Positions 1 through 5,775 of a DNA stretch of 9,700 nt are shown piece by piece. A program made the translations under genes and the position numbers. Origin of the DNA: DASUKL01 sp036278755 (GTDB taxonomy: Bacteria; Chloroflexota; Limnocylindria; Limnocylindrales; CSP1-4); assembly GCA_036278755.1 (NCBI GenBank), contig DASUKL010000039.1, forward strand, positions 1 through 9,700. Direction: 5' to 3'. Position 1 is the stretch's first letter. The number at the start of each line of letters is the position of its first letter. Below the pieces are notes generated by a model. The model searched no databases, was not told the origin of the DNA, and saw only the letters and a program-made list of their open reading frames with translations.

Positions 1-225
1 AATAGGACGGCCCGTAAACGGACCGGCCCGGGTGCTGCGGGGCGGATCGCGCCGTCGTGTTTGCGGACAGCGAATGGACTCGGGCGATCGCCGGCGCCGA
101 GGGACCTGGGGCGGCGTTCGGGACGGTCCTGTTTGCTAGCAGCGAATAGGACGGCCCGTAAACGGACCGGCCCGGGTGCCGCGGGGCGGATCGCGCCGTC
201 CTGTTTGCGGGCAGCAAATGGGACG
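1..225. repeat. Palindromic repeats with ~72-bp periodicity
   Basis: A 26-27 bp motif occurs three times (54-79, 126-152, 199-225). Its two arms, GTCCTGTTTGC and GCAAATGGGAC in the third copy, pair over 11 positions if two G-U wobbles are allowed; the second copy also pairs fully with G-U pairs, and the first pairs less well. The pairing favours a plus-strand RNA, because the wobbles become A-C mismatches on the other strand. The DNA between motifs is about 46 bp. The stretch 1-76 is repeated at 145-220 with four mismatches, while the middle spacer (about 80-125) is different. No plausible gene was found here. It looks like a REP-type intergenic repeat family; it is cut by the left edge of the window. 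Confidence 0.75.
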
Positions 226-230
226 GGGAA

Positions 231-410
231 GAACGAGCCACGGGCGAAGAACGGGCAACGGGCGAGGAAGCGGCTACGGACGAGGAGCTGGCCACGGACG
301 CGGAGCTGGCCACGGACGCGGAGCGGGCCACGGACGCGGAAGAAGCCACGGGCAAAGAACGAGCGACGGACGCGGGAGCGGCCCCGGACGAAGAACGAGC
401 CACGGCCATC
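231..410. repeat. Ten-copy degenerate 18-bp tandem repeat
   Basis: Ten consecutive 18-bp units fill this stretch, with an approximate consensus GAACGAGCCACGGACGCG. The units at 285-302 and 303-320 are identical; the outer ones are more diverged. Any frame gives a six-residue periodic low-complexity peptide (Gly/Arg/His-rich or Lys/Arg-rich on the plus strand), with no start or family resemblance to support a real protein. The array lies immediately downstream of accC and its last bases overlap the accC stop codon. Terminator function is not evident: I see no stem followed by a T tract. Confidence 0.8.
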
Positions 411-1776
411 AGCGGGCGGCCACGGCGACGAAGGCGGCGCTGCCGATGCGGTCGAGCAGCTGGGTGGTGAAGGCACCATCGAGGAAGACCTCGTTGGTGA
501 GGAGCGTGCGGTGGAACTCGACGTTGGTGATGAGGCCGTCGATGACCAACTCGTCGAGGGCCACCCGGGCCCGCTCGACGGCCGTGGCCCGGTCGGGCCC
601 CCAGATGACGAGCTTGCCGAGGAGGGAGTCGTAGTAGGGCGGCACTTCGTAGCCGGCGAAGAGGTGCGAGTCCATGCGCACGCCCGGGCCGCCCGGGGCG
701 AGGTAGCGCTCCACGGTGCCGGCCTGGGGCTGGAAGTCGCGCGCCACGTCCTCGGCGTTGATCCGGAACTCGATGGCGTGGCCGCGCAGCTCGACATCGG
801 CCTGGGTATAGCCCAGCGGCTCGCCGGCGGCCAGGCGGATCTGCTCGCGGACGAGGTCCAGGCCGCTCAACGCCTCGGTGATGGGATGCTCCACCTGGAT
901 GCGGCAGTTGATCTCGATGAAGTAGAAGTCGCCCTCGCGATCGACCAGGAACTCCAGCGTCCCGAGGTTCTCGTAGCCAGCCGCCACGACCGCCTCCAGG
1001 GCCGCCTCGCAGAGCCGGGTCCGGGCCTCGGCCGAGAGGGCCGGCGTGGGCGCCTCCTCGACGATCTTCTGGTGGCGCCGCTGGACCGAGCAGTCGCGTT
1101 CGCCGACGTGGACCCCGTTGCCGTAGCGGTCGACCACCACCTGGACCTCCACGTGGCGGTTCTCTTCCAGCCAGCGCTCGAGGTACAGCGAGTCGTCGCC
1201 GAAGGCGGTGAGGGCCTCGGAGCGGCAGATGGGCAGGGCCTGCTCCAGCTCGCGCGGCGAGCGGACGAGGCGCATGCCGCGCCCACCGCCGCCGGCCGAG
1301 GGCTTGACGAGGACCGGGTAGCCGATCCGCTCGGCCTCGGCCAGGGCGTGCTCGTCGTCGCGGAGCATGCCTTCCGAGCCCGGGATCGTGGGCAGCCCGT
1401 GGGCCGCGAGGAGAGTCCGCGTGCCGGCCTTGGAGGCGAACCGCTCGAGGACCTCCGGGGGCGGGCCGATGAAGGTCAGGCCGTGGGCTCGGGTCATCTC
1501 GGCGAAGGTATCGTCCTCGGACAGGAAGCCGTAGCCGGGATGGACCGCATCGCAGCCAGAGACGATGGCCGCGGAGAGGATGGCCGGGGCCGAGAGGTAG
1601 CTCCGCTTGGCTTCCGCCGGCCCGATGCAGATGGCCTCGTCGGCCAGCTGGACGGCACGCGAGTCCCGATCGGCCTCGCTGTAGGCGACCACGGCCGAGA
1701 TGCCCATCTGGCGGCAGGCGCGCAGGATCCGCAGGGCGATCTCGCCCCGATTGGCGATGAGGATGCGCTCGAACAT
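409..1776 (-). CDS. accC: Acetyl-CoA carboxylase, biotin carboxylase subunit
   Basis: The protein (455 aa; E. coli AccC is 449) is a cytoplasmic ATP-dependent biotin carboxylase that carboxylates carrier-bound biotin with bicarbonate, the first half of malonyl-CoA formation. The N-terminal fold opens with ILIANRGEIA and HPGYGFLSE (79-87). The ATP-grasp domain has Lys116, Lys158, the Gly-rich loop GGGGRGMR (162-169), His208, Lys237, Glu275, Glu288, Asn290 and Arg292, and Arg338 follows; these correspond to the E. coli catalytic and nucleotide-binding residues. Residue 291 is Cys (NCRIQVEHP), where Thr or Ala is common. The ATG overlaps the accB stop by one base (TGATG), implying translational coupling. 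It is the last gene of the operon. Pyruvate or propionyl-CoA carboxylase subunits share this fold, but the accD-accA context favours AccC. Confidence 0.96.
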   Translation of the reverse strand: MFERILIANRGEIALRILRACRQMGISAVVAYSEADRDSRAVQLADEAICIGPAEAKRSYLSAPAILSAAIVSGCDAVHPGYGFLSEDDTFAEMTRAHGLTFIGPPPEVLERFASKAGTRTLLAAHGLPTIPGSEGMLRDDEHALAEAERIGYPVLVKPSAGGGGRGMRLVRSPRELEQALPICRSEALTAFGDDSLYLERWLEENRHVEVQVVVDRYGNGVHVGERDCSVQRRHQKIVEEAPTPALSAEARTRLCEAALEAVVAAGYENLGTLEFLVDREGDFYFIEINCRIQVEHPITEALSGLDLVREQIRLAAGEPLGYTQADVELRGHAIEFRINAEDVARDFQPQAGTVERYLAPGGPGVRMDSHLFAGYEVPPYYDSLLGKLVIWGPDRATAVERARVALDELVIDGLITNVEFHRTLLTNEVFLDGAFTTQLLDRIGSAAFVAVAAR

Positions 1777-2612
1777 CAGTCGATCCCGCCCGAGGCCGAC
1801 GCGCCCGATGCATTCGCGCCGGAAGTCGGCGCGACCGAGGCCGACGCGCCCGATGCATTCGCGCCGGGAGTCGGCGCGCCCGAGGCCGACTCGCCGGAGG
1901 CCGACCCGGCCGCCGCGTCCGAGGACTGGCGCATGGCGTCGACCCGGACCAGCTCCTCGCCGTACTCGACCGCCTGGCCCGGCTCGGCCAGGACCCGCAC
2001 GACGATGCCGTCCATGGGGGCCACGACCTCCTGCCGCACGCCCAGCACGTCGACGTGCCCCAGCAGGTCGCCGGAGCGGACCTGGTGACCGCTGGTCAGG
2101 GCATCGAGCGGTGAGAAGTAGCCGACCGCCGGCGAGGTCGCCAGGCGACGCCGGCCCGAGCCCCCGGACTCCGCGCCCCGACCCGGCCCCACGGCCAGGA
2201 CTCCCGGATGGGCGCCGTCGATGAGCGCGGCGGCCGACCCCGGGGCAGCCGGATCGCGCGAGACGGGACCGCCGGCCGGCTGGCTGGGCGGCTGCTCCTT
2301 CGGGGCTTGGCCACGGCCGCGGCGGGCGGGTCGCTCGACGGCCGCGGGGGCCTGGGCCGACGAGCGGCGGAGGCGGATGCGCCAGTCCTGATGGTGGATC
2401 TCGAGCTCGCCCAGGCCGCTCTGCTCGAAGCGGGCGATGAGCGCCGGCAACTCCTCGGAGGCCAGGCGACCGAGCCGCACCGCGTCGGCGGCGACGTCGG
2501 GCTCGGCAGCCGCGGCGGCAGCAGCAGCGCCGGGCTCGGCAGCCGCGGCGGTAGCAGCAGCGCCGGGCTCGGCGACCGACTCGGGCTGCAGCGCTTCGTC
2601 CTGCATGGCCAC
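1776..2612 (-). CDS. accB: BCCP-like protein lacking the biotinyl-lysine
   Basis: By position and domain order this is the biotin carboxyl carrier protein of acetyl-CoA carboxylase. It is 278 aa, against about 156 in E. coli. Residues 1-45 are an Ala-rich leader; 50-83 match the AccB N-terminal helix (LPALIARFEQSGLGELEI, then basic residues); 84-160 are a Pro/Ala/Gly linker; 160-225 form a biotinyl/lipoyl domain; 226-278 are a repetitive Gly/Ala/Ser tail. In the domain, VDVLGVRQEVVAPMDG aligns with the usual EAMKxxNEVxAPxDG, so Gly191 (GGC, 2040-2042) replaces the lysine that carries biotin. The only lysine in the protein is Lys105, in the linker, so this protein cannot carry biotin in the normal way. 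The GTG start at 2612 has GGAGGAG six bases upstream, inside the end of accA; ATG at 2606 is the alternative. It overlaps accC. A structural or regulatory role is inferred. Confidence 0.85.
   Translation of the reverse strand: MAMQDEALQPESVAEPGAAATAAAAEPGAAAAAAAAEPDVAADAVRLGRLASEELPALIARFEQSGLGELEIHHQDWRIRLRRSSAQAPAAVERPARRGRGQAPKEQPPSQPAGGPVSRDPAAPGSAAALIDGAHPGVLAVGPGRGAESGGSGRRRLATSPAVGYFSPLDALTSGHQVRSGDLLGHVDVLGVRQEVVAPMDGIVVRVLAEPGQAVEYGEELVRVDAMRQSSDAAAGSASGESASGAPTPGANASGASASVAPTSGANASGASASGGID
1791..1911. repeat. 45-bp tandem repeat in the accB tail
   Basis: Two copies of a 45-bp unit (1791-1835, 1836-1880) differ at only a few bases, and a third begins at 1881 before degenerating. 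In frame it encodes a 15-residue Gly/Ala/Ser/Asn/Thr repeat containing GANASGASAS at the C-terminus of the BCCP-like protein, outside the folded domain. It is probably a disordered tail expanded by replication slippage. Confidence 0.85.
2499..2575. repeat. 33-bp tandem repeat in the accB leader
   Basis: Units start at 2499, 2532 and 2565. The first two are full length and nearly identical, and the third is partial. In frame they encode an 11-residue Ala-rich repeat (AEPGAAAAAAA type) before the first helix of the BCCP-like protein. It is likely a flexible, length-variable leader with no enzymatic role. Confidence 0.8.
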
Positions 2613-3590
2613 CTAGAGCTCCTCCATCAGCGGCGGCTCGTCCGGTTCGTCGGCGGCCTGCGGCCGCAGCGGCAGCGCGGGCGGCCCCAGGGTCATCCGG
2701 CCGACCTCGAAGAACGACCGCAGCCGGTCACCCAGGCTGAGGCGTTCGGGGCGGGTCGGGGCGCCAGGTTCGACCGTGGCGAAGGCGCCCATCTCACGAT
2801 AGCGGGCGTAGCGCTGCTCCATGAGGGTCTCGGTGTCGAGGGCGGACAGCCGATCGAGATGGGGGATGATCGCCGCCCGCAGCCGGCGCGCCGTCTCCGC
2901 CGCGTCGCGCTGAGCGCCACCGCGCGGCTCGCTCACCACGCCGTCCACGACGCCCAGGGCGACCTGCTCGCCGGCCGTCATACGCATGGCCGCCGCGGCC
3001 TGCGGAGCCCGCTCGCCGGTCCGCCACAGGATGGCCGCGCAGCCCTCCGGGCTGATGACCGAGTACACGGCGTTCTCGAGGGCGATGACGACGTCGGCCA
3101 CGGCCACGCCCAGGGCCCCGCCCGAGCCGCCCTCACCGATGATCGCCGAGACGATCGGTGTGCGCAGGCCGGCCATGGTCATGATCGAGCGGGCGATGGC
3201 CTCGGCGATGCCGCGCTCCTCCGAGGCCGGCCCCGGATCGGCCCCCGAGGTGTCCACCAGCGTCACCACGGGCAGGCCCAGCTTCTCTGCCAGGCGGAAG
3301 AGGCGCATGGCCTTGCGGAAGCCCTCCGGCCGGGCGCTGCCGAAGTTGCGGCGGATGTTCTCGTCCGTGTCGGCGCCCTTCTGCTGGCCGACGAAGACGA
3401 CCGCCCGACCCTCCAGGCGACAGAAGCCACCGACGATGGCCCCGTCGTCCCCGAACAGCCGGTCCCCGTGCAGCTCGACGATGTCGGTGGCCATGAGCTC
3501 CAGGAGCTGGAGGGCATGGGGCCGCTTCTGGTTGCGGGCCAGCTGGACCCGGGCCCAGACATGGTCGACCTGCTCGGCCGCTTCAGCCAC
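2613..3590 (-). CDS. accA: Acetyl-CoA carboxylase carboxyltransferase subunit alpha
   Basis: AccA pairs with AccD to transfer the carboxyl group from carboxybiotin to acetyl-CoA, giving malonyl-CoA for fatty-acid synthesis. The protein has 325 aa, close to the family norm (319 in E. coli). It shows the crotonase-fold alpha-subunit signatures: ELHGDRLFGDDGAIVGG (39-55), KGADTDENIRRNFG (71-84), RPEGFRKAMRLFRLAEK (87-103), EERG (124-127), GEGGSGGALG (152-161, oxyanion-forming glycines) and YSVISPEGCAAILW (176-189). The loop at 112-120 reads VDTSGADPG where many homologues have DTPGAYPG. The C-terminus (about 275-325) is an acidic/proline-rich extension. The GTG start is supported by GAGGAGG six bases upstream, 20 nt after accD. 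The TAG stop directly abuts the GTG of the BCCP-like gene. Confidence 0.95.
   Translation of the reverse strand: MAEAAEQVDHVWARVQLARNQKRPHALQLLELMATDIVELHGDRLFGDDGAIVGGFCRLEGRAVVFVGQQKGADTDENIRRNFGSARPEGFRKAMRLFRLAEKLGLPVVTLVDTSGADPGPASEERGIAEAIARSIMTMAGLRTPIVSAIIGEGGSGGALGVAVADVVIALENAVYSVISPEGCAAILWRTGERAPQAAAAMRMTAGEQVALGVVDGVVSEPRGGAQRDAAETARRLRAAIIPHLDRLSALDTETLMEQRYARYREMGAFATVEPGAPTRPERLSLGDRLRSFFEVGRMTLGPPALPLRPQAADEPDEPPLMEEL
2619..2625 (-). promoter_or_regulatory. Ribosome binding site deciding the accB start
   Basis: GGAGGAG on the minus strand lies six bases before GTG 2612 and twelve before ATG 2606, which favours the GTG. It sits within the last codons of accA, so the two genes are read with no untranslated gap. 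Confidence 0.7.
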
Positions 3591-3596
3591 GCTGTG

Positions 3597-3603
3597 CCTC
3601 CTC
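3597..3603 (-). promoter_or_regulatory. Ribosome binding site of accA
   Basis: GAGGAGG on the minus strand lies six bases before GTG 3590, within the 20-nt gap after the accD stop. It supports the GTG as the start. Confidence 0.7.
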
Positions 3604-3610
3604 AGGCGCG

Positions 3611-4537
3611 TCAGCCACGGCGGGCCTCCTCGGCCAGGTTCTCCAGGAAGGCCAGCGGTCGGAAGCCGCCCACGTGGCCGTTCGTCGCCTCGGCCGGCGG
3701 CGGGCCCAGCGGTCGGGCGCGGAGGTAGCCCAGGAGTTGGATGATGCGGGCCCGCAGCTCGGCTCGCGGCACGACCTCGTCGACGAAGCCGTGCTGGAAG
3801 AGGAACTCGGCCCGCTGGAAGCCGGGCGGCAGGGCCTCGCCGGTCGTGCTGGCCGCCACGCGCGCCCCGGCGAAGCCGATGAGGGCGTCCGGCTCGGCCA
3901 GGTTGACGTCGCCCAGGACGGCGAAGGAGGCGAAGACGCCGCCGGTCGTGGGGTCGGTCATGACGCTGATATAGGGCACCCCGGCGGCATCGAGTCGGCC
4001 CAGGGCGGCCACGGTCTTGGCCAGCTGCATGAGGGCCAGGGTCCCCTCCTGCATCCGGGCCCCGCCGGAGGCCGAGACGATGATCAGGGGCTGCCGGACC
4101 TCGAGGGCGTACTCGGCGGCGCGGGTCACCTTCTCGCCCACGACCGAGCCCATGGAGCCGCCCATGAAGGCGAAGTCCATGACGCAGATGACGACCGGCT
4201 GGCCGCTCATGGCCCCGCTGCCCCAGGCGGCGGCCTCGCGCAGGCCGGTCGTCGTCTGGGCCGCGGCGATGCGGTCGGGATAGGCCTTCTGGTCGACGAA
4301 GCCCAGCGGGTCGACCGATCCGAGGCCGGCGTCGCGCTCCTGGAACGTGTCGCCATCGAGCAGCTGGGCCAGGCGGGCATCGGCCCGCAGCCGGAAGTGG
4401 TGGCCGCAGCGCGGACAGACGCGTAGATCCTTCTCCAGCCGCTTGTTGTAGAGCATCTCGTTGCAGCTGGGGCAGCGGGTCCAGAGGTCGGGCGGATACT
4501 CCTGGCCGCGGGTCCGGAAGGGGAGCTTGAGGGGCAT
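3611..4537 (-). CDS. accD: Acetyl-CoA carboxylase carboxyltransferase subunit beta
   Basis: AccD is the zinc-ribbon subunit of the carboxyltransferase half of acetyl-CoA carboxylase. With the chosen start the protein has 308 aa. A four-cysteine zinc finger comes first (CPSC at 22-25, CPRC at 41-44), then the crotonase-fold domain with MDFAFMGGSMGSVVGEK, SASGGARMQEG and MTDPTTGGVFASFA, typical AccD signatures. The frame stays open upstream to 4624, but ATG 4537 (MPLKLPF) has GGGAAGG seven bases upstream, begins where homologues begin, and leaves the upstream gene intact with a 13-nt gap. The zinc finger in AccD is known to help nucleic-acid and substrate binding in E. coli. AccD and AccA adjacent, in that order, match an alpha2beta2 carboxyltransferase. 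Confidence 0.96.
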   Translation of the reverse strand: MPLKLPFRTRGQEYPPDLWTRCPSCNEMLYNKRLEKDLRVCPRCGHHFRLRADARLAQLLDGDTFQERDAGLGSVDPLGFVDQKAYPDRIAAAQTTTGLREAAAWGSGAMSGQPVVICVMDFAFMGGSMGSVVGEKVTRAAEYALEVRQPLIIVSASGGARMQEGTLALMQLAKTVAALGRLDAAGVPYISVMTDPTTGGVFASFAVLGDVNLAEPDALIGFAGARVAASTTGEALPPGFQRAEFLFQHGFVDEVVPRAELRARIIQLLGYLRARPLGPPPAEATNGHVGGFRPLAFLENLAEEARRG

Positions 4538-4544
4538 GCGCTGG

Positions 4545-4551
4545 CCTTCCC
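4545..4551 (-). promoter_or_regulatory. Ribosome binding site deciding the accD start
   Basis: GGGAAGG on the minus strand lies seven bases before ATG 4537. It favours this ATG over the upstream in-frame start at 4624, which would overlap the preceding gene. Confidence 0.65.
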
Positions 4552-4949
4552 TACCCCGCCACGCGGCGGCGGCGCCAGGCCAGGTAGGCGGCTCCGGCCA
4601 GCGAGACGCCGGAGGCGATCGCACCCCCGACGATGAGGTTGCGGTTGGGGCCGTGGGCCTCGAGCGGCAGGGTCACCCCGGGGAAGGCCAGGAGGCGGGG
4701 CTCGGCAGGCCCGGCCTCGGGGCCGGCGGCGGCTCGGGCGAGGCGTTCGGCCAACCGCTCCTCGACATAGGGCGAGGGATGGAAGCGGACGGCGCTGGAG
4801 GCCAGGAGGCGGCCCACGGCGGCCGTGGACGGGGCGGTGGACGAGGCGGTCAGGGAGGCCGGGCTGGATACGGTCGAGGGCTCCGACGACGGCCAGGTCG
4901 GGCGGTCGTCGGACGTCGTTCTCGGGCCCGGGGCTCCGCTCGGACTCAC
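4551..4949 (-). CDS. Small single-pass membrane protein after sigma factor
   Basis: A 132-aa protein of no family I recognise. Residues 1-50 are rich in Ser, Thr and Pro and probably disordered. Residues 58-75 (PSPYVEERLAERLARAAA) look like an amphipathic helix. Residues 104-124 (NLIVGGAIASGVSLAGAAYLAW) form one hydrophobic segment, followed by RRRR and a short end. By the positive-inside rule the C-terminus would be cytoplasmic, which would place the N-terminus outside. Its GTG start overlaps the sigma-factor stop (GTGA), and it ends 13 nt before accD. Genes coupled this way to an ECF sigma factor are often anti-sigma factors; no zinc-binding HxxxCxxC motif or recognised anti-sigma domain is visible, so that role is only a guess. 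Confidence 0.75.
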   Translation of the reverse strand: MSPSGAPGPRTTSDDRPTWPSSEPSTVSSPASLTASSTAPSTAAVGRLLASSAVRFHPSPYVEERLAERLARAAAGPEAGPAEPRLLAFPGVTLPLEAHGPNRNLIVGGAIASGVSLAGAAYLAWRRRRVAG

Positions 4950-5572
4950 CGATCCACCGGGCCGCGCCGGCGCTCCGGCGCGGCGGCCCGCATCTCACTG
5001 GCCACGGCCCGCAGCCCGCGATGGACCAGCACCCGGACCGCGCCCTCGGAGCGGCCCATGACGGCCGCGATCTCGGCCGTGCCCAGCTCCTGGACGAACT
5101 TCAGCTCGAGCGCCTGGCGCCGGTCGGTGGGCAGCCGATCGACGGCCTCCCAGGCCAGCCGGGCGGCCTCCTGGGCCACCGCCTGGGCCTGCGGGTCAGC
5201 GGCCGGTCCGGCCATGAGATCGGCCGCCTCGAGGGGCGCCTCGGGCCGGCGGGCGCTGCGCCGCCGTTCGTTGCTCAGCACGTTACGAGCGATGCGGAAG
5301 AGCCACACCCGGAACGTGCTGCGCTCGCCGTCGCCGCGCTCCTCGAAGTGCGGCAGCCCGCCCAGGGCGCGCAGGAAGACCTGGGCCGTGGCGTCCTCGG
5401 CCCGATGGTGGTCGTGGAGTTCGTAGACCGCGAAGCTGTACACCTGCCCCACGTACTTGCGGTAGAGCGCATCGAAGCGGCGGGGGTCCCGGCGGGCGGC
5501 CTCGACGGCCGGCCGGTCCGCGTCGAAGGGGACGGGCCGGCTCCTTGCCCGTTCCCCTGCACTCAAGAACAC
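4946..5572 (-). CDS. ECF-type RNA polymerase sigma factor
   Basis: A 208-aa sigma-70 family factor of the extracytoplasmic-function layout, which redirects RNA polymerase to a set of promoters. Region 2 spans about 30-106 (DPRRFDALYRKYVGQVYSFA, then HHRAEDATAQVFLRAL and FRVWLFRIARNVL, the -10 binding helices). Region 4 spans about 138-192 (AVDRLPTDRRQALELKFVQELGTAEIAAVMGRSEGAVRVLVHRGL, with the -35 binding helix-turn-helix). The linker between them is short and regions 1 and 3 are missing. The GTG start is the first possible one: an in-frame TAG lies four codons upstream. No Shine-Dalgarno is seen; a TAGACT box six bases before the GTG suggests a leaderless message. It heads the operon containing the membrane protein and accDABC. 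Its promoter targets cannot be read from this sequence. Confidence 0.93.
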   Translation of the reverse strand: MFLSAGERARSRPVPFDADRPAVEAARRDPRRFDALYRKYVGQVYSFAVYELHDHHRAEDATAQVFLRALGGLPHFEERGDGERSTFRVWLFRIARNVLSNERRRSARRPEAPLEAADLMAGPAADPQAQAVAQEAARLAWEAVDRLPTDRRQALELKFVQELGTAEIAAVMGRSEGAVRVLVHRGLRAVASEMRAAAPERRRGPVDR

Positions 5573-5584
5573 CGGCGCAGTCTA
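5573..5584 (-). promoter_or_regulatory. Candidate -10 box, leaderless start of the sigma-acc operon
   Basis: TAGACT (5579-5584 on the minus strand, a TANNNT box matching TATAAT at 4 of 6) ends six bases before GTG 5572. Transcription would then begin at or next to the start codon, agreeing with the missing Shine-Dalgarno. No convincing -35 hexamer is seen at 16-18 bp. This would be the main promoter of the operon. Confidence 0.35.
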
Positions 5585-5639
5585 GCCGTTACACCTCAGC
5601 GGTGGCCCGTCCGGCAGGGGCCGTTGATCTGGGCCTCGG

Positions 5640-5765
5640 TCAGGGCAGGCGGGCCAGCGACGTGTGGGCCTGGGCCGCGATCTGTCGTCCGGTCAAGCCA
5701 GCCGCGGCCAGCTCCGCCACCTGGCGCTCCGTGGCGCTCAAGCCCGTCGGGGCGTGCGGGCGCAG
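5640..5765 (-). pseudogene. Broken LuxR-type helix-turn-helix remnant
   Basis: The gap between birA and the sigma factor reads in one minus-strand frame as LSATERQVAELAAAGLTGRQIAAQ, very like the start of a LuxR/NarL DNA-binding domain (L-T-x-R-E-x-E-V-L-x-L-x-A-x-G-x-x-N-x-E-I-A). The likeness ends just where the recognition helix should begin, and a TGA follows at 5640-5642. There is no ATG or GTG upstream in frame; the frame runs back into the birA tail in a different register. About 33 residues resemble the domain, whose normal length is over 50. Most likely a remnant of a lost regulator; a chance resemblance is possible. Confidence 0.45.
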
Positions 5766-5775
5766 CCCCGCGGCC

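Noticed and set aside
1..225. CRISPR-like layout of palindromic repeats with ~46-bp spacers.
   Set aside because: Two spacers are nearly identical, the repeats differ among themselves, spacers are longer than normal, and no cas gene is present.
176..634. A plus-strand frame giving Gly/Arg/His hexapeptide repeats.
   Set aside because: The periodicity is a direct consequence of the 18-bp DNA repeat; the frame continues into antisense accC and has no supported start.
2040..2042. Sequencing error as the cause of the missing biotinyl-lysine.
   Set aside because: GGC differs from AAA/AAG at two or more bases, neighbouring motif residues are also changed, and the frame is intact on both sides.
61..2088. 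A 675-codon plus-strand open frame across the repeats and opposite accC/accB.
   Set aside because: It is antisense to two clearly recognised genes, its N-terminal part is repeat-derived, and its sequence shows the acidic/Gly/Arg composition typical of GC-rich shadow frames.
2208..3728. A 506-codon plus-strand frame opposite accB/accA.
   Set aside because: It is antisense to genes with complete catalytic motifs and has no family resemblance.
5604..5622. GGCCC/GGGCC hairpin as a terminator after birA.
   Set aside because: It has only a 5-bp stem with a 9-nt loop and no T tract; such stems are expected by chance in this composition.
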